Source: Aedes albopictus (Eukaryota; Arthropoda; Insecta; Diptera; Culicidae). Taken from it: DNA of 64,000 nucleotides. The stretch spans positions 426,051,265-426,115,264 of the forward strand of contig NC_085138.1 of assembly GCF_035046485.1 (NCBI RefSeq). Reading direction: 5' to 3'. Position numbers and translations under genes: made by a program. The notes beneath the pieces were generated by a model. It was not told where the DNA came from. It made no database searches and worked only from the letters and a program-made list of their open reading frames with translations. Shown here piece after piece: positions 1 to 12,494 of this stretch; positions within the stretch are counted from its first letter, which is position 1; each line of letters starts with the position of its first letter.

Positions 1-399
1 GAACTTAAAAGTGATTCTGGGTAGAAACTGGGGTGGCAAATGACGACAAATAATGATATTCAAGAATGAAGCTACAAAATCTGGCAGTAAGCTTGAGATT
101 TCTGCAAGAATTGGAAATGTTGACATAGTTTGGAGGAAAGTGAAATTGTCTGCTGCGGATTTCGGGGGCAAGTTGTCTGATAGTGGAAAAATAAGATGTA
201 TGTCTGATATTAATTTTTGTAGAAACTACTGGCAAAAGACCTTCGTTGAAGGATCATGCATCGAAATTAATCAGAAGAGGACGCAATCAATGTGTGATGG
301 TTGCATCACATATTGTAAGAGAATTTGTATTTGCTTACTAAAATGTTTATGTGAAACACATAATTAAAAGCAATTTGAAATATGAAATAGAACTCAATT

Positions 400-1280
400 C
401 AACCGGGTCCGTAATGCTTGAAAAGGTGATTCCGGAAACCGGTGTCATGATGCTCTATTTTCAATATTTCACAAAATAACTGAATACCACAACAGCCAAT
501 TAAACTCGAAATTTCATTACGAAGATCATTAGTCACGCCATTCCAGGTCCCAACAGTGCCGATGGCAGTGCATTGATATTTAATAATCTCTCTTAATTAG
601 CTTGCTCAGCACAATAATGCACTCCCTGTCTGTCATCCTTCCCTTATGGTGCCCTGACCCTCCCTCCAATCGAAACAGAAAAGCTAGAAAGACTGTGTGG
701 CACAATGTTATCATCAAAACAGCATTATAAAACTCCATATCGAATCAATAACTGCATCGATACCTCCTCATACAGTTGGGGGGCAATGCAGAGCCATAAA
801 AACCCAGTAAATCCCCCGCGCTTCAGCACCCCCGCGAGATATGGGGTCAACGATGTCGATGGTAAAAAAATCCTGTGTATCAGGATGCTGTGAATAAAAA
901 AAAGTCCTCGCTGGGGCTGCTGGATGCTATCAATAACAATCCCGCCGCGGCGTTGCTGCTGCTGCCCCACAGGTTCGTTGATTTCAGCATTTATCGAATT
1001 GTATTGGTGCAATCGAGGGTGGGAGGCGCACAGAAAAATACGTGTATATAAAATGAAAGCACTTCTGCTGCTGCATACATCGACGCGAGTCGTAAACCGG
1101 ATGGGAATGCATTAAAGTAAATTTAATATTGCGATTCCATATTTGCAGAGTTACTTTTTTTTTCTCGTTGTTCGACGATAAGAGTTCAACGTGTTTTTCG
1201 CTCTTCAGAGAACATGTTTTGAGCTGTTTGTTACTTCATAGATTTTTTCTGTTGTGGAATTCTGGATTGAGATAAAATGT
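400..1280. other. Unique-looking intronic or intergenic sequence
   Basis: No exon, repeat or RNA gene recognised. Composition is mixed, with short CTG/CAG runs around 950-965 and 1065-1075. Short ORFs on both strands have no recognisable domains and no paired splice sites. It resembles other repeat-poor islands here (14500-15560, 32760-34250, 42110-43200). Confidence 0.4.
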
Positions 1281-1284
1281 TGAG

Positions 1285-1400
1285 CACTTTCACAGTTATT
1301 GCGCTCTTGCTCTCATTTTCATATCGTGTGGAAGGAAAGAAGCTTGTCTATGCTCAAGTAAATCGAGCAAATTGCCGTTACTTTCCTTTCTTTCCCATGA
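1285..1400 (-). repeat. Divergent fragment of Feilai-like SINE (family A)
   Basis: The order gagcacttt-cacagttatt, atatcgtgtgg, aggaaag, tctatgctcaag matches the better copies at 14272, 28714 and 62441, but with many substitutions. No flanking duplication is visible, so this is an old copy. Confidence 0.5.
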
Positions 1401-1565
1401 AAATCTCATGAGTTCCCCCGAAAACTTCTCATAAGCCCTCGGAAACTTCTCTTGCAACCCCATGGAATCAGCTGAGCCCTCGAAACGCTTCTAAAATCCC
1501 TTGGAATCTTTAATGACTCCCCTAAGAACCCCTAAATTTCCTAAAACCCCTCTAAACTCCATAAA
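1395..1565. repeat. C-rich degenerate short-period repeat
   Basis: Runs of the type 'cccctaaaatcccctgg' with drifting spacing. It has the same texture as 63340-64000 and is probably a C-rich relative of the TTCC/GGAA arrays. No reading frame is implied. Confidence 0.5.
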
Positions 1566-1960
1566 ACGGCTTGACGCTTTTCTAATAATCTCTCTTAAAC
1601 AGTTCTACTACAGATAAACAGACGAACACCTGTAGCAATTTTCTCGAAAATCCATCACCCACTTCACTCTACCAATTAGAATAACTAGCAGCAGAAATCC
1701 AATGTCGCGACTGTTCGTTTGACTAACATCTCGTTTGCAACGCCCTTACAGCGTCAGTAGCGGTACTAGAAGTGTCAAATAAAACTTGTTTATCAAAACA
1801 AAAGGTCCTCTATAAGATGGAAACTTAAAAATAGTGAATTAGAACAATTTAAGTTACTAAAATAATTAAATATGAAAAGTGACTACAGCGCCATTGAAGT
1901 TCTAGTGTATTTCTATTCTCTACCTTCATCTGGTGGAAATGTTACACGAAACACTGCGTT

Positions 1961-2030
1961 ATGCAGAAGTCACTGTGACTTACTTCTGACAAACAAAAAC
2001 TTACTTGTTAGAAGTAAGTCATAGTGACTT
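1961..2030. repeat. Imperfect hairpin with about 23-bp arms
   Basis: gaagtcactgtgacttactt pairs with aagtaagtcatagtgacttc across a loop of about 25 nt. It may be the core of a small foldback element. No target duplication was identified. Confidence 0.55.
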
Positions 2031-2508
2031 CAGCGCAACAAAAACCTGCGTGGCCGTGACTCTTCTGTGACAAGTGTGTTCCTTGGGTAAGAATGTGGTA
2101 TACTGATCGTTTGCATCGTATACAATGGCTGTTGCAATCCTTATCCTAGAACATAGTTAAAGAATCCCTCCATAAAAGATTCCTTTGATTCCTTCCAAAA
2201 TTGCTCCAGTGATTTCTTTGAAAAATCCTCAAGGAATTCCCTTTAAAAAGTGTTCTATTAACCATGAATACCAACCCAATTTTCGTTGTTTCAAGGTCCA
2301 TCTCCACCAGAAGCAAACCAAGATCAATCATTTTTACCAAGGTATGAAGACCAAAGATTTTCCTAGCTGGACCGGGTCTAGGAATCGGTTTGGTAGATCT
2401 TCCACCGTAACTCAACCTAAAAAGGTGATCCACCCACGCTACGGGCTCCGTTAGAGATCGAGCCTCTTTTATACCCCCTCAAACCCCTCATCCATTAGCA
2501 CACCTCTT

Positions 2509-3477
2509 AGCCGGACCCGTGGCGTAGTGGCTACACGTTTGCTTCATAAACAGAAGGTCATGGGTTCGATCCCAGCCCCGACAATTTCGACAGTAGCTCT
2601 TTTTCCCTAAGAGCAGCTGACATTGATCCTCTTCTGAGCCCATGACTCAAATGAACCCGGATACTTGGACATCGGCGAACGGCAACCCATAATGGACCCC
2701 CAATCGAACTGGAAACAGGAACAACCAACAGCCACACATCAACATCCTCGTTCTCATCATTCTACCATGATAAAGAATGGTAAAGAGTGAAAGCAGCGCA
2801 ACGGCAACCAGTTCGATGTAGTAAAATTAGAATAGAATAAATTTAGGCTCTGTACAAAGTGTATGTACAGCTTCCAATTGGAATCGCTCACGGAGTGCCC
2901 TAGTGGACTAGAGATGGGTAACTCACTCACGAATCGACTCAAAGAATCGATTCGCGAAACCGAGTGAGTGATCCATGACTCTTTTCAAAAGAGTTATGAT
3001 TCACTGATGTTCATTATGATTGCTAAAAGAGTTGGTATGACTGCGCCCCTAATGATGATTCGACGCAGAACATTGCAATCCTTGACAATTAATTTTGTTT
3101 TCATACTTATATTATGTGGGTGGCTCGCACCACTACTAGCGATTCGATTATTTGGAGAAATTAACGAAAACCTACGAATCCTGCATTTCATTACGTTATA
3201 CTTATACGTTTGTGCAGATCGTCAATATTCATACCATGCAATTGAATTTTCTTAAAAACTGGGCAGATCCGTACAAAAAGGAGTTGGCTCACATCGAAAA
3301 TCAACATTTTCTTCAAATCCCGGAAATGAGTTGCTGAATCGATCAAAAGAGTCGACTCTTTTTTGAGAGTGAATCGAGAGCGATTCACTCTCAAAATTGA
3401 ATCAGTATTCCCATCTCTATAGTGGACACTAGAGCTGTAAATTAAGTTAAGTGATTGAAGAATAAACAAATTAGAAT
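2509..3477 (+). mobile_element. tRNA-derived SINE (family C), itself interrupted
   Basis: The tRNA-like head has a box A (tggcgtagtgg) and a box B (gggttcgatcc) near 2522 and 2564. A tRNA-unrelated body follows, and the tail ends gaataaacaaattagaat. The element is flanked by the 7-bp duplication ACCTCTT (2502-2508 and 3478-3484). The uninterrupted copy of repeat X at 45.2 kb confirms both borders. Positions 2909-3427 are a later insertion inside the SINE. Confidence 0.8.
2909..3419. mobile_element. Non-autonomous hAT-type element
   Basis: The ends are perfect 10-bp inverted repeats (TAGAGATGGG/CCCATCTCTA). The flanks carry a perfect 8-bp duplication TAGTGGAC (2901-2908 and 3420-3427), the hAT signature. 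Length is 511 bp. The interior has further inverted motifs (gaatcgattc, actcactc/gagtgagtg, agagtgaatcg) and no transposase. Confidence 0.8.
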
Positions 3478-3586
3478 ACCTCTTGACATCTTGTATTTGG
3501 GTTACCTGTTTGGTGGACTTTTACTCCTAGAACAGGTGGTCCGTAGTGCTATTCTAAGCCAGCAGCTACACGGGCAAGAACATCTT

Positions 3587-4750
3587 CCATGGAATCCTTC
3601 GGAAAATACTTCGACCAAGGATTCTTAATCTTCCAAGGTTTCTCTCAGATCTCTTTCAGTGGTTTCTTAAGAAATTCTTGCAGAGATTCTTCTACAAATT
3701 TCTCCAGGGATTTCACCAGATACTCCAAATATTTTTTGTTGACGATTATTTTGATATTTTTTTTTAAATGTCTCCAGGGATTCATTCAGAAATTCTTTCA
3801 GATTTTTTTCTGTTGGTTTCTTAAGAAAAAAAATCTAGATAATGTATAAATATATCTTCAAGAAGTCCATCAGGGATCTGTTCAGGGATTGTTCAAAGGA
3901 ATCCATTAAAAAATCTCACAGGAATTGGTCCAGGATTTTTTTTTTCAGAGATTCTTGCGTAATTACTTTCAGTTATTCGGAAGGAATTCCTCTAGAGATT
4001 TCTGCAGGAATGCATACAGATATTCCTTCAGCATTTTCTTTCGACTACTAAGTATTTTTTATTAATCTTTAATAAAGAGATTTTCAGCCGGGGGTAGGTT
4101 CATCTCGGCGGACAACTATATGAGCTTTTCCAAGGATTATTTAAGAAATTTATTCAGATATATTTCATAAAAAAAATGTACGGGAATATCTCGAAAGTTT
4201 TTTAGGGCATTTTTGCAGAAGCTCATCTACGCATTTCACCATGTATTCCTAGAGAAGTTCTCTCAGAAATACGAGGATTATTTTAGAAATTCTCAAAATA
4301 AATCACAATATACCTTCCTTGGCATCCCACAAGGAATCTTTTAAAATATCCCCAGAGTCTTCTTAAAAATTTTCAGATATTTCTTCAGGAATATCAGCAA
4401 GGTATTTCTTCCCAGTTGTTCCTTGGAGTTTTTCAAAAAACTCTCTAATATTTACCCCATAAATCCTACAAAAGTTCCTGTAAATTCTACCAAGAATTAC
4501 TTGTGTATTGACTTCAGAAATTCCTACAAGGTTTATATGTAGAAATTGTTCCTGCGGTACCATCAGAAACATCTCCTGGGATTCAAACAGAGCTTCCTGC
4601 AGAAGTTGCTACATATATTTTTTCAGGATTTTTCAAAAGTTCTTTCAAAAATTGCGTAAAAAATACTGGAAGAATTCTTGGAAGAACACATGAAAGAATT
4701 AAGAACAAAAATTCCTGGAGAATTTTCTGAAGTAATCGTTTTAAACCACT
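3587..4750. repeat. Degenerate TTCC/GGAA short-period repeat array
   Basis: Recurring variants of 'ttcttcaggaatttcttcagagattc' with a spacing of about 12-15 bp. ORFs here (for example 3589-3849 and 4508-4693) are low-complexity shadows of the repeat. A SINE tail is embedded at about 4056-4116. Confidence 0.75.
4056..4116 (-). mobile_element. SINE tail fragment (family D), antisense
   Basis: The inverse of gatgaacc-(a/t)(a/c)cc-ggctgaaaatctc-ttaataaag, the 3' domain also present at 11504-11559 and 34401-34465. No clear duplication remains. Confidence 0.6.
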
Positions 4751-5369
4751 CCTGATGATTACCTGAAAAACTTGAAGAACCCTCTTCAGGTAATCATAAG
4801 CGAATTTCTTAAAAAAAATGTTTAAAAAAATGCAATGAATGGAATCTGTAGTAATTTCTGGTTTTTGGAGAAATTCCTGAAATATAACTGTAAAATTTCT
4901 GGCAGAGTCCCAGAAGAAAGGTTTGAATGAATCTTAAGCAGTGAATCAAAATTCAACCATCGCGCAACAATAATGACAATGTTGCAACCTGTATTTGTTG
5001 CGACAAACAAACCCATGCAACATAAGTTTGTCCCAACTTGAAAATAATGGGATTAACATCGTACACCACAAGTTTAGAGATTTTCAAGCCTTGCATTGCG
5101 ATTTTCGAACGGTAACTTCGAGTCGATAAACACTGCAACTCTGGTAAAGCTCTATCATCAAACAGTTTCGACTTTGGGTTAGCAATAATTTATTATTCAC
5201 GAGTTGAAAAGTACGCAACAAATTCAGCTTCCGTTTTGTCTGCAACAAAAAAATTCGAGATCATGTCATTATCTGTTACCAGTAGGGATAAAGAGTAATC
5301 GTCGCACCTTCTTTGTTGCTTGTTTTGTGCCTCTTTTGTCTGACAATTCTCTTCACTGATCTTAAGCAA

Positions 5370-5641
5370 ACTCTGGTGGAAGGAATACTAGGAGGAGCTT
5401 CTACAAGAATCTCTCGAAAATTTACAAGAAAAACCTAAATAAATTCCTCGGAGAATCTACAAATATATGAAGTTTTACATGAAGAAATTCCAACAATAAT
5501 TTCAGGAAAAAATCTCCTAAAAAATTTGAATTTCTTAAAAAAAAAACCCTGGAGGTTTCTCTGAAAGCATCTCCGAATCAGAAATTCGAGGATTACTTAA
5601 GCAATGTCCCAAAGAACCCTCACATACTTTTCTAGGTATCT
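5370..5641. repeat. Degenerate GGAA/TTCC repeat, left flank of TIR element
   Basis: Short-period variants such as 'ggaggagcttctacaagaatctct', continuous in style with 7141-8870. The TIR element at 5642-7140 splits this tract. Confidence 0.6.
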
Positions 5642-7140
5642 CCCAAGTAACACAACTTGTTACAATACTGTATATATTACATGATTCATACAAACGTCCA
5701 TGTTTTGTTTTGAATATAAAAAACCTATTTTCGTACACTTATATCACCGAAAAAGCGCAAAAAATGGCGGCTTATAAAACATCTTTGATGTTACTAAAGA
5801 TGTTTTTCAATGCATTCTTATAACATAAAATAAAGTATCGAACATGTTCTCAGCAACATCGTAAGAACTTACTTTTTGCTAGCAGGAAAATTATTCTTTG
5901 TCAATCGCATACTGTGGAAATAAATGTGACATGTGATATTTGGTAATAGCTCAAAATAATTGTCAAGCCTTACATTTCATTTGTAATTTATCATTACGAT
6001 GTTTGGTCACTATGACATACATGTGCCACTCAAAATTTATGGTGAAATAAACACATTCACTTTTCATGAATTAATTCGCCTCCCATCAGATTGAAAACAA
6101 GAAGGAAGGGTGTTGTCATCTCTATAGTTTTTGTGAGATTTTCGAGTACATTTTCAGATATGCAACATGGTGGATTCTTGACACAGTACCGTCAAAAAGT
6201 TTTAGAATGCTATCTTCAATTATAACGTATTAATAATGTTCTTTTAGACTGTAGAATTTGTATTCGTTATCATTAAGGCAACCATATTATTCGGAGAAAA
6301 ACGTGTAGATGAACAGACTGCTATACATTCATAAAAGCGTTAGTTATCAAATCTTTTAGCAGGCACTGTAATTTATCTGGCCTGATAGGAAAGTATTCAA
6401 AATATTGGAAAAACGTTCAAACTACAATTTTTGTACATCTCAATAACATGTTTGTCGAGTACTACTTGAATCGATTGAAATACATTGAAAAAACATCTTG
6501 GCAACGTACTTTCAACATCCATTTTCAAATAGCATACAACGATGTTATTTTTGGTTTTGATACCTGTTTCGAACATCAGTGCAACAATAACAAAGTTAGA
6601 GTGCAGCTCGTGGGATCAATCTGAATAAATTCGTGTCTAATTTTGCGAATCAAAAATTGTGTTCTAAGTTAGTTTTAGTCGCCACGTAAGTACTTAAAGT
6701 GTCCGCACAAAATGAAATATGAGTTTCGGGTGCTATTATAGTTAAGTTTCGGTTTAGTTTTATGTGCATAAGATGTTTCATAAATTTAAGTGAGAGGGGA
6801 GACAGAGATCTGATAAACTTATACATAACCGTATTGAATACGTAAAAATAGCGTAATAGTAACATACTTGAGCCCAAAGGTTATATCTATGTGCTAATGA
6901 TGTTTTACACATCATCTTGAATTGAAAGAAGACAACGATACACAAATCAAGTTTAATCAACGTTATATTTACGTAGCTGTAGCGTGTGGTAAGGTTGATA
7001 AGATTTTTAGGTGACTTGTTAATGCCAAACATAGTTTAAACCTGATTTCAACGTAAGATGTGTACAGATACGTTTAAAGTACTATAATAAAACATCTTTT
7101 TCGGATTTCATTTTCAAAGATGTTTTCTGTGTTACTTGGG
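5642..7140. mobile_element. TIR element with CCCAAGTAACAC ends
   Basis: The left end CCCAAGTAACAC and right end GTGTTACTTGGG are perfect inverted repeats. The interior is AT-rich and unlike the flanking repeat. No ORF above about 85 codons and no transposase, so it is non-autonomous. The same terminal motif bounds foldbacks at 20245-20516 and 37342-37508. The target duplication is ambiguous: TC if the ends include one more base. Confidence 0.65.
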
Positions 7141-8870
7141 ATCACCAAAGGATTCCCAAGGAAAATCGTCCAGTATTTCTTCAGAAAGTTCTCCAGAAAT
7201 ACCTCCTGGGAAAATTCCAAGAATATCCCTCGGATTTCTTCAGATGTTCCTCGAGTCATTTATTCCAGAGTACTTACTGAGATTGCTACAAGGAGTCTTA
7301 AAAAATTCCTTCAGGAATTCTTCCAGAAATTCTTGGTTAGATTGCTTCTGAAATTTCTTCAAGGACTCCTTAAAAAATATCTCAGAGTTTCAGAAATTTC
7401 TTCAGGAATATCAACAAGGTATTTCTTCGCAGTTTTTACGTGGAGTTTCACAAAAAAATCATCTAAAATTTTCTCCAAGAATCCTATAGCCGTTTTTTTT
7501 GTTAATTCTACCAAGTGTTCCTCAGCGTTGCATGAGAAATCCCTTGAGGAATTAGGTAAGAAATTTCTGGTTGAATTACTTCTTCAAGGACTCCTTCAAA
7601 AGCATCTCCAGTGACTTCATCAAAATTTAAAAAAAAATCTTCAGGTAATATCAGCAAGGTACCTATTTCTTCGCGATTGTTTTATGATTTTTTTTTTCAG
7701 AAATTCCTTTAAAATTTTCTCCAAGCATCCTACAGTGAATCCTTTGTAATTTCTTCCGAATGGACCTCCTTTTATTGCTTGAAAAATTTCTTCGGAATTC
7801 CTGCAGAAATTTTTCCGAGGTTTGAATTAAGGAATTGCACTAGCGGTTTCGTCAGAAATATCTCCTGGAATTCCTTAGGAGATTCTTTCAAAAATTGCTT
7901 CTGACATCCCTTCAGGATGTTTTTTTTTTTAAGTTTATCCAAGAAATGCATGAACAAATTCTGGAAGAACTTCTGAAAGAACCCCTGAAGAAATTTCTAA
8001 AAAAATCACTGAACAATTGTCTGAAGGAATCCATTCAAACCATTTGGTGATACCTTTGAAAAATTCTGGAAAATATTCTTGAAATTGTTTTGGCCAAATC
8101 TCATGAAGCATTCTGAAGTTGTCTCTGTGGGATTAGAAAAAAAATGAGTAACTTCTGGAAGAACTGTGGAAGTAATTTCAATTAAAATTTTTTGAGAAAT
8201 TTGGGGAGGATTGCTGGAGTTATCTGTAGAGAAACTTCAGAAGGAATCTCCCAAAATATAACTGCAAAATCCCAGCAGAAGTTGCAGAAAAAGAAACTGG
8301 GGGAGTTCTTTAAATCCCTCAATGGAATTCCAATAATGGCCGAGAAGATTTTCTGAATGAATCCTTGGAAGAAGAGATACTTCTGAAGGACTTTTTAGAA
8401 TAATTTATCGTACAATGTCTGAATGTAGGAGTGTTCAAAAACCAATGAAAGAAGACATCTCAGAAGAAAATCCTGCAAAAACGAAAAAAATATTTAGAGA
8501 ACCATTGAAGAAATTCTGAAAAAGATTTTTTTTAAGAAATCTTTCATAGAATACATGGAAGAACTGTAGCACCCTCTGCAGGTAGTCATAGTGAAATTTC
8601 TTATTTTTTCACGCCAACTTATAGATTCTGTAGTAATGTCTGCAAGAGCTACTAAGAGTTTCTTCGGAGAAATTCCTGAAAAATCAAAAACAATTTCTGG
8701 AAGAATCCAAGAAAAAAGGATTGAAGAAAAGCTGAGCAAACCCTGATAAAATTCCAGGATGAACTTCTGGATATGCATTTGAAAAACTTCTACAAAAATC
8801 TCTTGAGAGTTTTCCAGATTAATTTCTAAATAAATGCCTGAGAGATTCCCTAATTATATGGAGTAATACA
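7141..8870. repeat. Degenerate TTCC/GGAA repeat array
   Basis: Continuation of the 12-15-bp style repeat. The strand bias switches near 7960 from ttccttcagg-rich to cctgaagaa-rich. The 164-codon ORF at 7120-7614 is repeat-derived (runs of phenylalanine, serine, lysine and leucine) and should not be called a gene. Confidence 0.7.
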
Positions 8871-8883
8871 TAAAGGAATTAAT

Positions 8884-9060
8884 GTGGAGTGGACCTGGTG
8901 TGATGGTTAGAACACTTGACTATCACGCTAAGGACTTGGGATCGAACCCCACTCCCGACAAACTCGCAAAATGTGAGTTCTTCCTTCGGAAGGGAAGTAA
9001 AGCGTGGGTCCCGAGATGAACTAGCCTAGGGCTAAAAATCTCGTTAATACAGAAAAAAAA
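8884..9060 (+). mobile_element. tRNA-derived SINE, family B
   Basis: Head tggagtggacctgg, box A region tgatggttag, box B gggatcgaaccc, body ending ggctaaaaatctcgttaatacag, then an A-rich tail. Same family as 37511-37690, 37799-37989 and the antisense copy at 49000-49121. Confidence 0.8.
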
Positions 9061-9475
9061 TAAAAATAAAGGAACCAAGAGAAATTCCAACAATTATTTT
9101 TGAAAGAACTCCTTCAAGAAAAATATGAATTTCTAAAGAAAACTCCTGATGAAATCTTTGACCTCTGTGAAAAAATGTGCACCTTCTGAAGAAATCTTTG
9201 GAAGAATTCGTTGAAAAAAATCCTAAAATAATTTCTTTAGAAGTTTCCATGAATTCCTTAAAAAAATACCAAAAAAGAACTCCGGGAGGAAATTCCGATA
9301 ATTTTCATACTAAAAAAAGCATACTAGAATAATTGTTGAAGGGATCTTCAGAAGAATGTAAACTGAGCTTCCTCAGGAAAACGCATTCCTGCAAAAATGT
9401 CCTTTCCGCGATAATTTCAGAAAAAAAGCGAAGAAAAGTAATTCATGGAGGAGTTTCCCCAGAATAATTCTTAAT
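9060..9475. repeat. Degenerate GGAA-type repeat
   Basis: Variants of 'gaattcctgaaaaa' and 'aaactccttcaagaaa' with irregular period. No gene-like features. Confidence 0.55.
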
Positions 9476-9699
9476 TAGGCGCAATTTTGACGTCAAGGAT
9501 GGAAAGGGGGTGGAGGAGGTTGTACTTGTCTGTATAGGGGGCGTTAACATTTGTTTTTTGTTCTTTTGTCAGGCTAAGACCATGGGTCTGGGCGTTTAAA
9601 TTTGGATACCTTGGGTTCTAATTTTATCATGTTTTTTTTTAATGAAAACGAAGCACCCTGCTGAGCAGCAGAAACAATATTCCATCCCAATGTTTAAAA

Positions 9700-9737
9700 C
9701 TTATAAACGATTACTTTTTTTAATAATCGTTTATAAA
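9700..9737. repeat. Short hairpin sharing its arm with 13820-13871
   Basis: cttataaacgattact pairs with aataatcgtttataa. The same 16-nt arm forms a second hairpin 4.1 kb downstream. Confidence 0.55.
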
Positions 9738-9872
9738 AAACCCTAATTAATCCACCTAGCGGTGATGGCGCCTTTCTCGTGCCTTCGAAATGTATATCGC
9801 ACTTTCATACAATTAACAGAAATCCATTTCATGATACCACAAATCCTATCGTTTATCTGGCTTTTAATGTTT

Positions 9873-10385
9873 GAGCCTAAAACTCTTAAGAAAAAGACGC
9901 TATCTTGAATTTGAAGAAGCCATTTAGGATTTAAGATTGCTATCTTGGATGTTCTAGTCGCAATTTTTGGAATCCAGGCATCATCCCCATACCAAATATA
10001 CCAGTAATGCAGTGTTTCAGGCCCTAAAACTCCATTAAACAGCCGCGATTTTGAATTCGGAACCGCCATCTTAAATTTTAAATCGCCATATTGGACATCC
10101 TGATCGCCATTTTGGACTCTGGAAGTCTTCCCCATACCAAATATACCAATATTGCATGGTTTTAGAGCCTTACGCTTCTTTAAACAGACGCCATCTTGAA
10201 TTTGAAGCCACCATCTTGGATTTCAGACCGCCATCTTCCCCATCTCCAGTCCAGACATCTTCCCCATGTCAAATATTCCCATATAGCATGCTTTAAGAGC
10301 CTAAATCTCTATTAAACAGCCGCCACCTTGAACATTTGGCTGCCATCTTGAATTTTGGGCCTACATCGTGGATCTTCTGGTCTCC
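9873..10385. repeat. Tandem repeat, about 145-bp unit, about 3.5 copies
   Basis: Unit starts (gagcctaaaactc-like) fall near 9873, 10020, 10165 and 10297. Each unit has the submotif 'gccatcttgaatt/gccatcttgga' repeated two to four times and ends near 'ccccataccaaatatacca'. The antisense ORF at 9743-10135 is an open frame through the repeat. Confidence 0.75.
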
Positions 10386-10740
10386 AGTGTTGATTTCCGC
10401 ACAAAACTCGTCAACCAAGCTAAAGGTTACAAAAATCGCCGCAGTTTGATGTATCGCATGATGGGGCTAGTTCAGTTTTATATACGGCCAGTTCTATCGG
10501 TGCTGGTCCGGATCACTGAAATGGCCATAACTCCGGAACGCCGATCTGGACCATTTTCGATATCAAACAATTCCGGTTCGATTCAAGCTATAATCCAAAA
10601 AATCGGCCAATGGGAAGTGCCTTAAAAGTGAGTGATTTTATTTTGCGTACATACATACAGACATAATCCCAATTCGTTGAACTGAGTTAATTGGTATATG
10701 CGGCTTGATCCTTCGAGAAGGTTTAGATTCGGTTGGTGAA
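10385..10740 (+). repeat. Interspersed repeat related to 13415-13815
   Basis: Shares 'tgtatcgcatgatgggg', 'ccggatcactgaaatggcc', a dinucleotide-like 'acatacatacagacat' and 'tcgttgaactgagttaattgg' with the right end of the 152-bp tandem array. The phrase 'atgcggcttgatccttcgag' recurs at about 12491. Confidence 0.6.
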
Positions 10741-11400
10741 GTGGTTTTGGACTGTTGAGAACCTGAGTATCTGGTGACGAGTTTTGAACAGTGTGAGTTA
10801 AACTGAAACAGTGAGGTACCTACGGTGTTCGATTAATAACTTTTGCGATTTTGTGTTGATAGAGGTAATCGATGAATTAGCGGATTGGACGCTAGTGACG
10901 AAAGGAATTGAGTTTAGATTCGATTCGTGAAGAGGTTTTTTGGGCGATTTTTTTTTTGGGGCATTGCTGAGAAAAAAGTAATCAGACTGCTGAAAGGAGT
11001 TAAATGAAAAGAGCTGAGTGTGTGGTGACGGGTTTTGCGATCTTTTAGTTGATGATGCAAACGGACGGTCATGATGTCAACGCCGCCTCGGATCATTTTC
11101 GTTTTGATCTGTGTTTCAAAGCTCAAATGTTAAAAAAAAGCGAAGAACAAGGAAGAAGATGGCGTAACTTATGTTTGAAGGTGGATGCAGCTTTTCGTTA
11201 TGATCAATGTTTTAATTGATTTCCGGTTCAAATTGGGTGAGATCTTTCTATTTTTTTATTGTAGTTATTGTAGTTATTGTACCATTTTCTTTATCAAACT
11301 TGACCATGCAAATGGGAGAGATTAGTAGCGTTAGTTTTTTGTTTCGTTTCAGAGAGCGAGTATAGGCGCTTAAGCCTTAGGCATTAGGGCCAGGGCATAC
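10740..11400. other. No gene recognised
   Basis: AT-rich sequence with no matched splice sites, TIRs or tandem structure that I can see. Short ORFs only. Confidence 0.4.
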
Positions 11401-11407
11401 GATTTAA

Positions 11408-12093
11408 CCCTCTAATACCCAAATTTTTGATTTTGATCTAAATATCATTTTTCGTCATCTAAAATCGATTTAAACATGTTTTGGAAGATGATTCTTTTCA
11501 ATTTTTTTTTTTTATGTCTTTATTTATGAGATTTTCAGCCCGAGGCTGGTTCATCTCAGGATTCTTTTCAATTCTCGATTTCGTGAATTTCAGTTTTTGA
11601 TTTTTCTAATTTTTATTTTTGAACATCCCCACACTTTTATATTTTTCCTAGAAGCCAATTTGGGGAACGGATTTTTTTAGATGAAAACATTTTAAGATTT
11701 TATGATTATTGTTGAAATATTTTTATTTAAAATTTTTTTCACAGAAAATTTTATTTTCCGTGTAATTTTAATGAAAATAATTATAGAGTGTATTCGATTC
11801 TCTTAAACTATTAAACAAGGATAGAATGATTTGGGAAAATTTTTAAATATGTTAATTGTAGCGATTCAATACAAAATAAATAATGACTTCTAAAAGGTGA
11901 CTAAAACATCAATTTTTCAATGATTTTAAAAAAATGTAAATACGCTTTAAAATACACCAAAAACCATTTTGAGATATACTGAACAGTCCTAAATATCAGC
12001 CAAAAATATAAAAAAATTGATTTTCCACGAAACAAAAACTACAAAAATGCTCAAACTATACCCCGTCTAAAGGCGGGATTGGGTATTAGAGGG
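11408..12093. mobile_element. TTAA-flanked piggyBac-type non-autonomous element
   Basis: Ends CCCTCTAATACCCAA and TTGGGTATTAGAGGG are inverted repeats beginning with CCC, and both sides carry TTAA (11404-11407 and 12094-12097). CCC termini and TTAA targets are the established piggyBac signature. Length is 686 bp, with no transposase. A SINE tail inserted later at 11504-11559. Confidence 0.8.
11504..11559 (-). mobile_element. 56-bp SINE tail with 14-bp target duplication
   Basis: Antisense copy of the family D 3' domain (gagatgaaccagcctcgggc on the minus strand) with a poly-T tract at its left edge. It is flanked by the perfect 14-bp duplication GATTCTTTTCAATT (11490-11503 and 11560-11573), proving insertion of an extremely 5'-truncated SINE. 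Confidence 0.85.
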
Positions 12094-12469
12094 TTAAATG
12101 TCATTGTCCCATCCCTGGAAATTATACTACCATGGAGTGTGCATTAACCTTCTTAGCTACGCCACTCCCAACGGTTATACTTACATACCCTATCCCCTGT
12201 AAATGAAACGGTTGGTACGGTTGTCCCCGTTTCTTCCTTTATAATATTCAAAAAATTGCGTCAATTATGTTATTCATACGTGGGTTATCTAATTGCCGCT
12301 AGTTTTTGAACTTTCTTTACCATTAGTCTGCACAGTGGGCCTGGCCGTTTTAATATTTGTATCACATCATCACTGATATGCTGCAAATATTAATATTGAC
12401 AAGAAAATATCTGAAGTATTTCGGATATTTCCAGGATGCTTTTCAATACTGGCTGTGCAAGCACTAGAA

Positions 12470-12494
12470 TAGAATAGAATAGAATAGAATATGC
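12470..12494. repeat. AGAAT microsatellite
   Basis: Five tandem copies of the pentamer AGAAT/TAGAA, leading into 'atgcggcttgatcc'. Confidence 0.85.

Larger units (their letters stand above)
2391..3560 (+). repeat. Interspersed repeat X, copy 1, interrupted by a SINE
   Basis: 2391-2508 (ggtttggtagatctt...cctcatccattagcac) and 3478-3560 (acctcttgacatcttg...cagcagctacacggg) are the two halves of a sequence that is continuous at 45181-45412. The 45-kb copy therefore serves as the empty site. A shorter piece of the right half recurs at 19850-19885. Class unknown; no coding potential seen. Confidence 0.7.

Noticed and set aside
7120..7614. 164-codon ORF
   Set aside because: Low-complexity translation of the degenerate TTCC repeat. 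Neighbouring frames and the other strand show the same texture.
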